NCBI GenBank assembly: GCA_964019155.1
Contig: OZ025243.1
Span: 39,434,179 to 39,498,178, forward strand
Length of the DNA stretch: 64,000 bases
From: Osedax fenrisi
Lineage: Eukaryota > Annelida > Polychaeta > Sabellida > Siboglinidae
Direction: 5' to 3'
Notes under the pieces: generated by a model
The model's database searches: none
Told to the model about the DNA's origin: nothing
What the model saw: the letters and a program-made list of their open reading frames with translations, nothing else
Program-made: the position numbers and the translations under genes
Shown: in pieces, positions 40,665 to 51,159 of the stretch
Layout: each line of letters begins with the position of its first letter
Position numbering within the stretch: position 1 is the stretch's first letter

Positions 40665-41588
40665 CTATATATAGCAATAATATAGTATTATCAAGGATTT
40701 AGTATTATAAACTATATATATAGTAGTACTTACTTTAAAAAAAGTAGTATATAGTTATTGTATAAAGTAACCAAGTAGTTTACAATACATATTAATATAT
40801 ATTTTATTATTTAATAGTATAATAAGTATGCTGTACATATTTAGTATATACAGTAATACTTAATGTAAAGAAATAATATTATATATTGTTTATAGACGAA
40901 TTCAATATATAACATGTAACGAATAAACAATATAGGCATGTATACAGCTATGTGAAGAGTTATGTTTATAATGATTAGTTTGTTCGAGTAATGGGTTTAT
41001 ATTAATATGAATAATATACTAATTATAAATAATACCGATTAATGAGTGATCTTGATTAATCGGAAAATCAGGTTATCGGGAGTTTACTATATATATATGA
41101 ATAGACAAGCTTTTGATTTTTCATTTATATAGGCCAGTGGTTCCAAATATATGGGATGACCCAAACTGTGGTCATTGGGTTGTTTTGTTTGGATCATGGG
41201 CCAATTTCTAAAAACAAAATATTATTTAAAAAAAATGCTCGCGATTTAGATACAAATCTATCATTTAACTAAAGTTTAATAATATAAATAATAAAATAAA
41301 ACAATGCAATTGGGTCATGGTATATTTTTAAATAAAGGAGTATAAAAAAGGGTCATGATGAATAAAGGTTGGGAACCACTGATCTTGGATTTTAAGCCAA
41401 CTCTGAATCTTATTATACAAGTTACCTGCTTCGTAGATACAATTTGAGACAATTCCGTTCAAATCTCCTATCTGGTAGGTGAGTTGGTGTTGGTGTTCAG
41501 TGGAGCATAACGTACGTTCTTTACATTTGTTAATCTTGATATCGGACACCGTCGCTCTTCTGATCGTCGTCGCGTCATTGTCAGCCAT
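24564..41588 (-). CDS. Small ankyrin-repeat protein (five coding exons, minus strand)
   Basis: Joined on the minus strand: 41588-41426, 36741-36692, 32782-32702, 31861-31774, 24775-24564. The 594 nt are in perfect phase and give 197 residues plus stop. The start ATG opens MADNDATTIRRATVSD, in an exon beginning ten bases upstream at 41598 after a tttag acceptor. An in-frame upstream M at about 41663 lies on the intron side. Repeats: a divergent one (LDKLSEAISSGQ), then TGQSALHIAVSNGNIEFVNA, then GLNSGHIAAKYGHIETLKLL, then GRTALDMARSQGQ. The tail SIDIGDPNLTLLRSISFKD is unassigned. No catalytic domain; a protein-binding adaptor is the likely role. I cannot name an orthologue. Confidence 0.85.
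24883..24905. repeat. GCGAAGC-centred palindrome
   Basis: aatattttgcgaagcaaaatatt is a perfect hairpin with a GAA loop. It resembles the ends of the 467-bp elements at 61.5 and 62.2 kb and may be a decayed copy of such an end. Confidence 0.6.
25284..26870 (-). pseudogene. Truncated non-LTR retrotransposon (LINE), RT and C-terminal part
   Basis: Minus-strand order: LFTPDEIIIAVRSI and AVGLDEIPAEVWK (RT fingers), NYRGITLTSIASKIY, then LLFIDFSKAFDSID (palm A), GVLQGDTLAPYLF, and YADD at 26024-26035. Downstream come FKYLVSFI and a C-terminal segment with HGKRSRGRPAKTF. At least two frame changes break it after palm B. The 5' (endonuclease) part is absent, so it is a 5'-truncated insertion in an ankyrin intron. 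The same family recurs at 59.7-61.0 kb. The clade looks RTE-like, but I am not certain. Confidence 0.82.
26970..27019. repeat. Perfect 24-bp-arm palindrome
   Basis: The arms gtacctgagccatttagcaa+ggct and its exact reverse complement flank a 2-bp gt spacer. It lies between the truncated LINE and the GGGGAAAGTAACC element. Confidence 0.9.
27026..27928. mobile_element. GGGGAAAGTAACC-ended non-autonomous element (family A), full copy
   Basis: The left end GGGGAAAGTAACC is mirrored at the right by GGTTACTTTCCCC, with TA at the right flank. Inside are several tgtccgtatt motifs, and near 27720-27765 a central inverted pair (gtgtccgtattcggacat / gtaccgaatacggacac). No transposase frame. A TA target and these ends suggest a Tc1/mariner- or pogo-type MITE; that is inference. 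Confidence 0.75.
27931..28514. mobile_element. Family A element, left-truncated copy
   Basis: It begins mid-element (ttataacaaatcagctc, aaaatcgcgtgcgttataat as in the neighbour) and ends with ggttactttacc. It lies directly against the preceding copy in the same orientation. Confidence 0.7.
28515..31773. other. AT-rich ankyrin intron sequence
   Basis: No exon or recognisable element found. It contains (AT)n runs, the largest at about 30618-30660, and a short duplication of cctttag/aaaaccc motifs at about 29800-29870. Confidence 0.5.
31774..31861 (-). CDS. Ankyrin gene, fourth coding exon
   Basis: 88 nt: ALLINGCEVDHCTASG and HIAAKYGHI, the core of an ankyrin repeat. The acceptor is ggtag and the donor gttagt. 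Phase 0 in, phase 1 out. Confidence 0.88.
32702..32782 (-). CDS. Ankyrin gene, third coding exon
   Basis: 81 nt: SYTKLNEYTGQSALHIAVS then NGNIEFVN, a clear ankyrin repeat start. The acceptor cctatag directly follows the CCACC repeat on the sense (minus) strand. The donor is gttagt. Confidence 0.88.
32786..33070. repeat. GGT/GTGGTA low-complexity repeat next to an ankyrin exon
   Basis: About 285 bp of ggtggtagtggtggt-type sequence on the + strand, which is CCACC repeat on the sense strand of the ankyrin gene, ending at its 32782 acceptor. On the minus strand it is open as a proline-rich frame of about 130 codons that overlaps the exon out of frame. Confidence 0.9.
33085..33960. repeat. Repeat region with ttctttggac/gtccaaagaa inverted and tandem units
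   Basis: Three tandem copies of a 54-bp unit (ttcagaaagggttctttagt, then ttatttgtgtccaaagaa) lie at about 33759-33909. A related inverted pair, gttctttggac / gtccaaagaac, lies at 33090-33117. Possibly a decayed inverted-repeat transposon. Confidence 0.6.
33961..36691. other. Ankyrin intron, repeat-rich, no exon seen
   Basis: It includes a local duplication of a ttacgtaactctagagggga motif at 34020-34160, a long (AT)n at 35440-35492, an AT-rich palindrome at about 35693-35835, repeat copies at 35870-35960 and 36020-36070, and gtgtcata repeats at 36070-36140. Confidence 0.5.
35693..35835. repeat. Large AT-rich palindrome
   Basis: An arm containing attataaaatgacaatacat is mirrored by atgtattgtcattttataat, extending outward through acattaa/ttaatgt with about one mismatch. 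The total is roughly 140 bp around an (AT)n centre. Confidence 0.8.
36692..36741 (-). CDS. Ankyrin gene, 50-nt second coding exon
   Basis: Found by phase: the flanking exons need an insert that starts with two bases and ends on a codon. On the minus strand, atattaacag, 50 nt encoding FYNGLDKLSEAISSGQ, then gtttgtta fits exactly, and the peptide fits the first ankyrin-like repeat. Confidence 0.78.
37396..38872. mobile_element. Family A element, composite copy
   Basis: It starts GGGGAAAGTAACC after ta and ends GGTTACTTTCTCC before ta. At 1.48 kb it is longer than the 27.0 kb copy because two element-like halves are fused: the ttattcaaaatattactgat segment and the cgcgtg segment each occur twice. 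No coding frame. Confidence 0.72.
38885..39047. mobile_element. Fragment of the gatcccgatcc hAT-like family (reverse orientation)
   Basis: A gatcgggatcgggtaagaaa block and an ending gttgcccatcactg match the element at 12777-13520 in reverse complement. Only one end is recognisable. Confidence 0.6.
39060..41134. other. AT-rich ankyrin intron sequence
   Basis: Long (AT)n runs at 40270-40308 and 40590-40660. No exon supported. Confidence 0.5.
41135..41381. mobile_element. Small hAT-like MITE in the first ankyrin coding intron
   Basis: The ends cagtggttccaaa and ttgggaaccactg are inverted repeats of a type common in hAT elements, and inner gggatgaccc / gggtcatgat boxes also mirror. The 8-bp flanks (atataggc, atcttgga) match only in part. 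It lies 44 bp beyond the splice donor of the first coding exon. Confidence 0.65.
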
Positions 41589-41598
41589 GTCATGTGAT
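41426..41598 (-). CDS. Ankyrin gene, first coding exon
   Basis: The ATG at 41588 starts MADNDATTIRRATVSD; the exon ends QIGDLNGIVSNCIYEA at a GCAG|gtaact donor in phase 1. A candidate 3' splice site (catttag) precedes it, with a matching donor (cacag|gtaagc) at 41826 in the CpG-rich stretch. Confidence 0.8.
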
Positions 41599-41759
41599 CT
41601 AAATGATAAACGTATACACGGTTGTATCACATTAAATAATAATGTAATCATATCTAAAGACATTATTTGATTATAATTATATCTATAATTAATATATATA
41701 TATATATATATTACGTACTAACTTTGTAAATCGATACTTTTATTACATATAAAAACAAT

Positions 41760-42240
41760 TAATTAATAAGGCCCGTATCTATAGACCGGTATTCACACGC
41801 GCGCGATATAACGTGATGCGCTTACCTGTGCCGATGTGCTTCCGATGCGGCGACTACTTCTAAGTATACGACGTCACCACTATAGTCAGTGGGAGTCAGC
41901 TGACAGTCACGTGACCTATCGATGATTCACTAGCACGTGACCTGTCGATATAGTCACGTGCGTGTGTATTGTTTTAACTCGTTATACGTATCGAGGCGCG
42001 CGCGCGTTCGCGGAAGGTCAAAGGTTACACTCTGGAATAACAATAGCGTCTTACGAGCGGTAATAGAGACGGCGACGTGTGTGCGGCACACTGTGCGAGC
42101 TCGTTGCGCGTGCGTGCGTGTGTGTGCGCGTGACCGAGGGTTCCCTCGGTGTACGCGTGCGTTCGAGGGCAGGCGTACGCGTGCGTTTACTATAGTACGC
42201 GTGATGTACGTGCGCGTCTGTGTGTGCGCGAAATCGGATT
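41760..42240 (-). promoter_or_regulatory. CpG-rich promoter region of the ankyrin gene with three E-boxes
   Basis: This stretch stands out from the AT-rich background by its CG density (gcgcgcgcgttcgcgg, gtacgcgtgcg). It holds CACGTG cores at 41908-41913, 41934-41939 and 41955-41960; the first lies in GTCACGTGAC, the form bound by USF/TFE-type bHLH factors. On the minus strand a cggcacag|gtaagcgc donor at 41826 marks the end of a non-coding first exon. Whether the promoter is bidirectional cannot be told. Open frames across it are composition artefacts. Confidence 0.65.
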
Positions 42241-42252
42241 AGCACACGATAC

Positions 42253-42300
<48 letters not shown>

Positions 42301-42515
42301 GGCATGTATGACATATATAGATATGTCATTATCGACCCCCTAGCGTATGTATATATGTCACATATAATATGTGTATGTTTATGTGTTGTCATTTAATTAA
42401 ATTTCTTGTCGATATAGGCGACTTATATATATATATATATGCCTTTAGGACATCAACATATGAAAGTATACGATATCTACATACCCTAGATGTAGTCTAT
42501 ATACGTAAAGATATA

Positions 42516-42564
<49 letters not shown>

Positions 42565-42639
42565 TATTTATTATTATGTATATATTTGTTAACTTGATAG
42601 CTATATTGTTACAAAGCACATCTGTATATATTGAATGTT

Positions 42640-43707
42640 TATTTAATGAATATGCGAATATGCGCTATGGTCGGCAATGAAAAGATTTGACATTAATTTA
42701 GAACTAATAGAATCTATACAAAATCTATACAATAAAGCAGAAAATGCAGTTTACTTTGACGGGAAAATTGGAGAATGGTTTAGAATAACAACTTGAGTTA
42801 GGCAAGGCTATCTACTTTCACCCACAATATTCAATATTTTGATTCAACAAATAATGAACGATGCTTTAGATAATCATATAGGTTCAGTAAATATTGGTGG
42901 TAAAATAATCACAAATCTAAGATTCGCAGATGATATCGATGGATTAGCAGGTAGTGAATTTGAATTAGCCAATCTTATTAAAATAATCGACAATACAGCA
43001 CGTGCATATGGAATGGAAATAAACTTTACGAAAACACAAATAATGGCAAATTCTGAAGTAGTTTTACATCAGAAATAAAAATAAACAACAAGACACTAAA
43101 AGTAGTTGACAGTTTTAAATACTTAGGAACAATCATCGATGATAAAAGTTCAAGGGCTGAAATATTAGCTAGAACCGGACAGATTGCAGCTCTATCTAAA
43201 CTAAATGGTATATGATACGATAAAACACTAAACCTGACACTGAAAATCCGACTACTGCAGTCACTATAGTGACTATAGTCAACTCAATTTCTTATATGCG
43301 TGTGAGACATGGACAATAACGTAGGAAATGCAAAGAAAAATAACAACATTAGAAATGCGGTGCTTAAGACAATTATTGAACATATCTTACAGAGATATAG
43401 TTATTAACATTGAAGTACCAAAGAAAATGGTCCACATTCGGAGCTACTAGTAATGGTCATCGCGAAGAAACTGAGATTATTTGGTCATGTGACAAGATCA
43501 AATTCCATGTCCAAAACAATTCTTCAGGGTTCTATCGAAGGTAAGAGAAGACGAGGTAGGCCAAAAATGCAATGGCAAGACAATATCGTGAAATGGACTT
43601 GTCTTGATATAAATAAAGTGATGAGAGCTGCAGAAATTAGAGAGGGATGGAAACAAATTGTGACGAAATCTACTACGCCCCTACGGCATCCAAATGCTAT
43701 GGGATAG
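42640..43707 (+). pseudogene. LINE remnant, 3' half of reverse transcriptase ORF
   Basis: RT segment: FNILIQQIMNDALD, NLRFADDIDGLAG (FADD at 42923-42934), YGMEINFTKTQIM, then in another frame VVDSFKYLGTIIDD. After several stops, KKLRLFGHVTRSNSM and KRRRGRPKMQWQDNIV form the usual C-terminal end. An in-frame TGA precedes the palm (VRQGY region), and frames shift near 43078 and 43200-43450. The 5' part is missing. Confidence 0.8.
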
Positions 43708-43894
43708 GTAAAGGTAAACACAAATATTTATAATGAATAAACACTTAAATACATTATAAATGATTTCTCAAAAGTATATATATATATAGAATACAAATAA
43801 TAAAAGTAGGTAAAACAATAAATACCAGTAATAATAATAAAATGAAATAGAATAACCATAAGGAAATTAATAAATAAAATAATAATGACTAACA

Positions 43895-46430
43895 ATATTA
43901 GTATTTCAGGTTGCCACTTGAGAATAATTGTTGTATACTTTTCTTAAATATTTTAAGTGATTTTATAGATATAATATAGGGTGGGAGTGAATTCCATAGT
44001 TTTTGATCAATATTAGGTGCATCCAACATCAATGCCCGAGTATTCATTGTTGAGGGACGGAGAATAGGGATATGTAGATAGAATATGATATTCATGATTA
44101 CTAATAGATTGAAGTGAAGATCTTTGTACTAGAGAAGCAGAAATATAGTAGGGATAATTCGAAGAGTATATTGAAGAATGAACAATAGATAGTATGCAAT
44201 AATCAGATCGTTTGTTAAATGGGAACAATGGAGGTAAGTGTTGGTATGAGTAATTAGAGGAATGATCTAGTATACGTAGGTTATATGTTGTACGGATTGA
44301 TGAACGAATAACTCTATTCAGTGGAGAGATAGAGTATAATGTAAGATTAATAAGGAGTGAAGAACAGTAATCTATGTGTATGAGAACAAGGGAATTAACT
44401 AGAGTTTTAGTAAGAGAATAATTAATTGATTTTATTTTCTTTCTAATTCTAAAAATATGATAATTTGCAGATTTAGTGATGGCAGCAATATGATAAATGA
44501 AGGAAAGAGTAGAATCAAAAAATACACCTCAGTTGGATACAGTAGGAGAAGGAGATATTACAATGTTATAAATAAGAAAAGGAGGGAAGTATGTTGGTGA
44601 TGGAGAAAGATTTGACAATATAGTTTTGGAGGTATTAAGGAGAACATTATTAGTAATAAGCCATTCTTTAATGTCATTAGCACAATTAGAGAGTTGATTA
44701 TTGAGACCTGGTGATGAATTAGTTGGAAGAAACATATATAGGTGTATGTCATTTGCATAAAGATGGTAATATATATTTGGATATTTAGATATTATGGATG
44801 GTAGTGGGTATAAATAAATAGAGAAAAGTGAAGGACCGAGTACTGATCCCTGGAGAACACCATATTTCATAGGAGAAAGGGAATAATACTAATTATATAT
44901 TTTTGTACACTATTGCTACCGTCAGATAGATATGAAGTAAACAATGAGAGGGTAATATATCTAACTCCAAGCAGATTTAGACGGGATAGTAGAATTTGGT
45001 GAGCAAGCGTAATAATAGCACTATATATGTCCAGCATAAGTAGTTTACAACAATTATAAGTATTAAGGGTAGACGTGATAACCTACATTACGTTTAGTAG
45101 TTCTGTTTCTGTGGAGTGTCCTCGGCAAAAACAACTTTGCAGAGGAATATGGAGATTATTGGCGGTTATATAGGAGATTAAATAACGAGACACAACTCTT
45201 TCCAGAATGTTACTCACCAAAGATTGATGAGAAATTGGGAGAAAACTGAGAAGTGATTCAGGATCGAGTGAAGGTTTTTTAAGAATCGGAGTGATTATCG
45301 TATGTTTAAAAATAGAACAGTACTGGAATATAGTGAATATGAGATGATGTTACATATGGTTGGACATATATATTCGGAGTAAAGTTTAAAAATAGATAAT
45401 GGAACATGATCGGAGAGATATATCGAAGTGAACGCATGTAGAAGTTTAGACATGAGATATATATGTGGCGGATGAAAAAAACTTAAGAAATCAGATATAG
45501 GTGGGGCAACTATGATTGAAGGATAGTTGGCAGTAGATTTATGGTTCTTGATCTTTATTATGATGGAGTCTATCTTATTAGAACATTTTGTGGAGAAGAG
45601 ACCTAATTTTAATAGAGAAATGATAGTTATATATATTAGTAACGCAGGTTTTGGGGGAGATAACAACTTATTAGCAAATCTGCAAAATTCGTCTGTTATC
45701 AGAAGCAAGATCATTTATAACCCGAGTATAAATTCTAGATTTGGTTTATGAAATTACTAACTTGTAAAGCTTACGTTTCTCAATGAAAGAAGATCTGGAA
45801 GATGAAGATTGCAAGGATAGGTATATTCTTTCAGATTTACGATTTGATCGTTTCAAGGACATGAGTTGGGAAGTAAACCATGGGGTATCAGGATGTAAAG
45901 TTACTGTTATGGTTTTTGAAGGCGCATGTTTATCGAGTAAATGGGATAGTATATAATTTAATACAACTGGAGAATAACAGTAGTCACTTAAATCAGAATG
46001 TAAGTCAGCTAAGAATATCATAGAATTAATATTCTTAATGTGTCTGTATGTAATACGTATTTTCTGATTAGGAGTTAGAGTAGAGTTAGATTTAATTGAG
46101 ATGAGGAAATGATTAAGAACTGATAATACCAGATCAATAATATTGCCATTTATACGAGTTGGGAAATTTACATGTTGTGATCGGTATACTGAATTTGTTA
46201 AATTAATGAACATAATATGTGCATTTGAAGGTAGCATTAAAATGTAGGAATGTTGAAATCTATGTTGAAATCACCAAGGATAATAGAGTGTTATTTGGGC
46301 GAACTTATGAGATCAGTAGTAATATCATTAAACTCACTTAGAAAGGAAGTGAATTCTGGTTTAAGCGGTTAATAAATGACTATGATGGATATAGATTTGT
46401 TTTGTTAGGTGAACGATATAATTAGGCATA
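43895..46430 (-). pseudogene. CR1-like LINE remnant with endonuclease, RT and C-terminus
   Basis: Minus-strand order: EFTSFLSEFNDITTDL, then GDFNID (endonuclease motif, about 46265), a region including HAPSKTITVTLHPDTPWFTS, a broken RT segment, GVLQGSVLGPSLFSIYL, YAND at 44748-44759 where YADD is expected, and a C-terminal KLWNSLPPYIIS with LKIFKKSIQQLF. Frames are broken several times between 44.9 and 45.75 kb. The catalytic Asp change suggests a dead copy. Confidence 0.78.
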
Positions 46431-48339
46431 TTAGGTGTATTTATTCATAAAGGCGAGTAGCGTATATTACTGTATAGAGTATACAATATACTACTATAAA
46501 TATATATATATATATATATATATACTAGAAATAAATATAGAAGTAAATTTGTAGGTAATTATCATGCAGTGACTCCTATTAAATATATGGCTTCATTATT
46601 TTCTATTTTACATACACAATAATAATGATTGTAATCTGAATAACACATTACTTCATACTACCCTTGTTAATATATAATATGAATAAGCTTTGATAAAAAC
46701 TAAATAATATCTAAATAATAAAATTAATCACATACAAAATATCATCTAAATACAAATCATACAATAATAAATAATTATTACAATAATTAAAATGTATAAG
46801 TTATAACTTATAACTGTATATAACTGTGTTATAATTTACAACTCTATTCAATACATTTAAATTATTAAATATAGCTACTTTTTCTAAATAATAGACAAAG
46901 TTTATTTAATATTGAAACTATAAATATGCAAATTATTAACTTCATTTATCATGATGTATTCATATAATAGGTAACTGGAGTTCCCATCAATGTGAATAGC
47001 GAACACAATTGCTTGCTTCAGAGAAATGGAGCCAGTCTGTTTTTAAGTTTTTAAAAGATAAATGAATTAATTCCGCTGGATAATTGTTGGTGAATTGGTT
47101 AAATACGTATATGAAAAGAATACCATGAATATATTAAAAAAGAAAGTCTACCCAATAAAAAATATATATTTAAATATAATGTTAAAATTAATGAAAGACA
47201 CCGATATATAATCACTCTATATAGTGACTATTACCTTATATGATAATTGAAGATAAGTGAAAGTAGGAGTAGATTAATATTTACTATGGTTGCAATACCA
47301 TCTCGATATGATATAGAGAACAAGGATCTTGTTCTTTAGTGTGAGGAGAGATAAAAAGTGAACGACATATTTCTTAGTAAATAGAGAAGAAACTAGATCG
47401 AGATAAATCCAAAGTTCAGTTAATACAATATATTTAAGGGTATTATAATACGTAATAAAGTATACTTCATATATGATAGTAGATTGAGATAATATGCACC
47501 AGAAGAACGAATACTAATGAGATCTAGATATGTGGAAATTCATGCAGAATTAATCTATTTTCTTGTTATATTAGAGGTATAAGATATAGAAGATATAGAG
47601 ATAATAACATACCAGCAAGAGTATCAGTATTCGTATCAGTTTTATTGAATTAAAAAAAACTTGAATCAAATCTATTGTTATGGAATGAGGTTATCCTGTG
47701 TTGTCAGAGATGATGATAACATAGATGATGGATAGGTAATGATAACGATTAAGAAGAGTTGGAAATCTGATAGGGGAGATGTTATATTAATGTATAAATT
47801 TCTTATTACCTAATTATATGGGAATCTGTTATGGTGGGATATTGGTTGTTGATAATGTTGATGAATTTGTTGGTATGGAGGGTAGAGTAATTATAGGAGT
47901 GTATATAAATAGTATTTATACTAGGCATGACATTATAAGATACATAGGACATATACAAGTGATATGCGGGAATAGATGAAGACAGTTACAGGGTGTACAT
48001 TATTTTGAAATAATTGATACTAATCAAAGGCAATCAAAGTGCTAATGAAAGGGGCATTGTATGATATGTAATTATTACTAGCTGAGTCTTTAACATTTTC
48101 ACATTAAGACACATACTTAATATATTAATAATATGATGTATAATAGTACGAATAATGATAATTATAAAATTAGTAGTAATACTGAAAATAAGATATAAAT
48201 ACAAATATAAATAATAATAATAATAATATTAATAATAATATTATAATAATAGTAACTAATAATAGTAACTTATAATAATACTACTAATTATACTAATAAT
48301 ACTACTATATATATTTATTATTACTTATTTATTTAACCG
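46431..48339. other. AT-rich DNA, possibly decayed 5' part of the adjacent LINE
   Basis: 47.25-48.0 kb is less AT-rich and has short minus-strand frames, but no diagnostic motif. The remainder is simple AT sequence. Confidence 0.35.
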
Positions 48340-49620
48340 ATCTTTATCAGATGGATATTTTCCAAATATATTATATACTACATCTAAAATAATATCACTA
48401 TTTAAATCAGGCGATAGAAAAAACCAGAAAATTATAGACCTATATCGTTACTCCCACAATTATCTAAGATATTAGAAAGGGTGATAAAGAATCTAATTTT
48501 AAATTTTATAAATAAACACAACATAATTAATGAGTGCCAATATAATTTCAGAAATAATATTTCAACAGAATATACTATTTCTGAAACAATTGAGATCATA
48601 AGTGATAAATTGGATTAATTTCAAAAAGTGCAATTATTTTAATCGATCTATGAAAATCATTCGATTGTCAAAATTCAAATTATAATAATATTACATGTGG
48701 AGTTCCACAAAGATCTATTCTTGGACCCATTTTATTTATTTTATATATTAATGACTTACCGAAAATTTCAAATAATGTTAAACCTATTTTTTTCGTAGAA
48801 GATACTAACTTAATATTTTATGATAAAACAATTTTAAATCTTTTCATAATAAAATGCAAATAAATATAAAAAAATTCTTTAAATGACGTAATATAAATAA
48901 ATTATCTATAAATAGTAATAAAAATAATGTCTTACTTTTTAATATCCGAAATAAAAATGAAAATATAAACCTAAATTTATATATTAATAATATTAAATTA
49001 AAACAAGTAACTATATTATATTATACAATTTTTAGGTATATATATACAACAAGATTAATTGTAAAAAAAAACAAATAAATTATGTAGCAATAACACTTTG
49101 TAGAGACATTTTTAATAGTTTAAATAAAATTAAACATAAATTCTATATAAAAACATTAATTTTACTATATAATTATTTTTTGTATCACACCTACAATATT
49201 GTGTTCATATATGGGGAAGTACTTTTGTGTCTAGTTTATTAAAAATAACTAGTATACCAAAACGAGCGTTTAATGAATACTATGTACACAATATAATAGT
49301 TATATACCTACAATAAATTACATTAAACATTCAAAATTTTAAAATGTTGTGATATTGTAAAATATAATACAGATTCTATATGAGGGTAAGTAATAAAATG
49401 TTTCCTATATATTTACAGAAATTATATAAAAATCTATTTTATATAATAAAAGTCAGAACAAATAGAAAAGCTTTTGTTTTTCTAATATTGGACTAATATT
49501 ATGGAATAACCTAAACATAAATCTGAAATACAATAATAATCCAAATAAATTTAATATAAATTATAAAAAATATTTAATAAGTTTATATAAAGTTATTAAC
49601 TAATGATATAATTTTATTAA
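48340..49620 (+). pseudogene. Decayed LINE remnant (RT and C-terminal motifs)
   Basis: Short in-order matches on the plus strand: SLFKSGDRKN (fingers), GVPQRSILGPILFILYINDL, FVEDTNLIFYD where FADD is expected, and near the end ILWNNLNINLKYN. Many stops and frame changes separate them. It resembles the LINE at 51-59 kb in the opposite orientation. Confidence 0.7.
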
Positions 49621-49691
49621 TAATATTATTTTATTGACTAAGGTTAAATTTTATAAATTAAAAAAAAATATTATATTATATTTTGTATATA

Positions 49692-50652
49692 GGGGAATGT
49701 CCCCGATTACCGACCCCCTCCTAATACCGACCCCCTCTCGTATCTCAGTAACTATAAGATATATCAAAAAATAATATATACATGAACTGTTAGTAATTTA
49801 ATGATAAATATGAAAACGTATTTTGTTTTTAAAAATATTTAATCCTACAATTGTTATTTGATAAAATGTAATATTCTGTTTTGTTTTTTTTTAATATTTG
49901 AATAATAACTTTTTTTAAATCATTGTAAATACTTTATTAATTAAAAGAAAACTTGATTTTGTACATAATATTGTAGAACAATAAAATGTTTATAACTATT
50001 ATAAAAATAATTGAATTTGAATAACTATTAACCAACATATCTTAATTATAGCAACCCATATGATTTTCCTAATACCGACCCCCTAAATTACCCTAATACC
50101 GACCCCCATGTGATTTATAATATCCAATCAAAATAGATCAGTATTTTACTTTAAAATATGTCATAAGTTATTTGTTTATCATTGATATAGATTAAGGATT
50201 CATGATTTCATTATATTATATACATACTGATTAATAACTAAATATTAAATAATAATATATATTATTTTAATATAATTACTATAAAGTTTAAATTTAAATG
50301 TAATATTACTACTAAAACATAAATCCAATACAAAATAATTGCTTGCATGTTATAATTAATTATATTTATTAATATCTACTATGTTGATTGGATATTATAA
50401 TACTAAAAGTATGTATACCACGATTATTTTAGGGGGTCGTTAATAGGGGAAGGGGGTCGGTATTAGGAACAGGTATCCGATTACCGACCCCCCTGTTTAT
50501 TCTTGTAAATATAATTATATCAAAAATTTAAAATAGCCACATTATTCATTACCATAATATTACCCTATTTACAAAATTTCAAATAAATATATTTAATATT
50601 GAATACCTTATTACAAATAATCATTTAGGGGTCGGTAATCGGGGACTTTCCC
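49692..50652. mobile_element. GGGGAATGTCCCC-ended non-autonomous element (family B)
   Basis: The left end GGGGAATGTCCCCGATTACC and the right end GGTAATCGGGGACTTTCCC are inverted repeats; TA lies on both sides. Multiple ataccgacccc / ggggtcggtatt motifs occur inside, including a central inverted pair near 50430-50495. No coding frame. The ends share GGGGAAAGT-like bases with family A. Confidence 0.78.
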
Positions 50653-51159
50653 TACACCAATTTTTATTCTACTTTATTATCATTTTCATCTAATTGACTA
50701 ACGATGTATATTTTATATATTTTACAAATTAAAAAAATAATCCTAATGTATGTACTTTTACTTTTACTTTTATTTTTATTTTTATACAACTATAACTAAA
50801 TATATAATTTTATTTATAACATTTTAATATTTCTTTTTAATTAAATTGTTTATAATTAAATAATATATTCGTTTTTTAGATGGTATGTAATAGTATTCTA
50901 CTGAAAATATAGATAGATAGATAGATGTAGTTTATTGGAGTAATTTAATGTTATTCTTTTTTCATTTATTATTCTTTTTCGTTTTCTTTCTTCGTTATAC
51001 AAATAGCTTCAAAATAAGACCTTGATCTTTTCAGGTTGTTGCCAGCGATTCATTCATACAGTAAACAGGATAGGAATATTGATTTTTTAATTATAATAGT
51101 TAACTATATATTTCATATTTACATATAAAAGAAAATAATAAATAAATAAAATAAATTAT
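50653..51159. other. AT-rich DNA with small simple repeats
   Basis: It has a (tttac)n-like run near 50755-50785 and a short (gata)n at 50910-50926; no gene seen. Confidence 0.5.

Noticed and set aside
41937..42242. 101-codon frame rich in Arg and Cys
   Set aside because: It lies in the CpG-rich promoter stretch; composition explains the open frame and no domain is visible.
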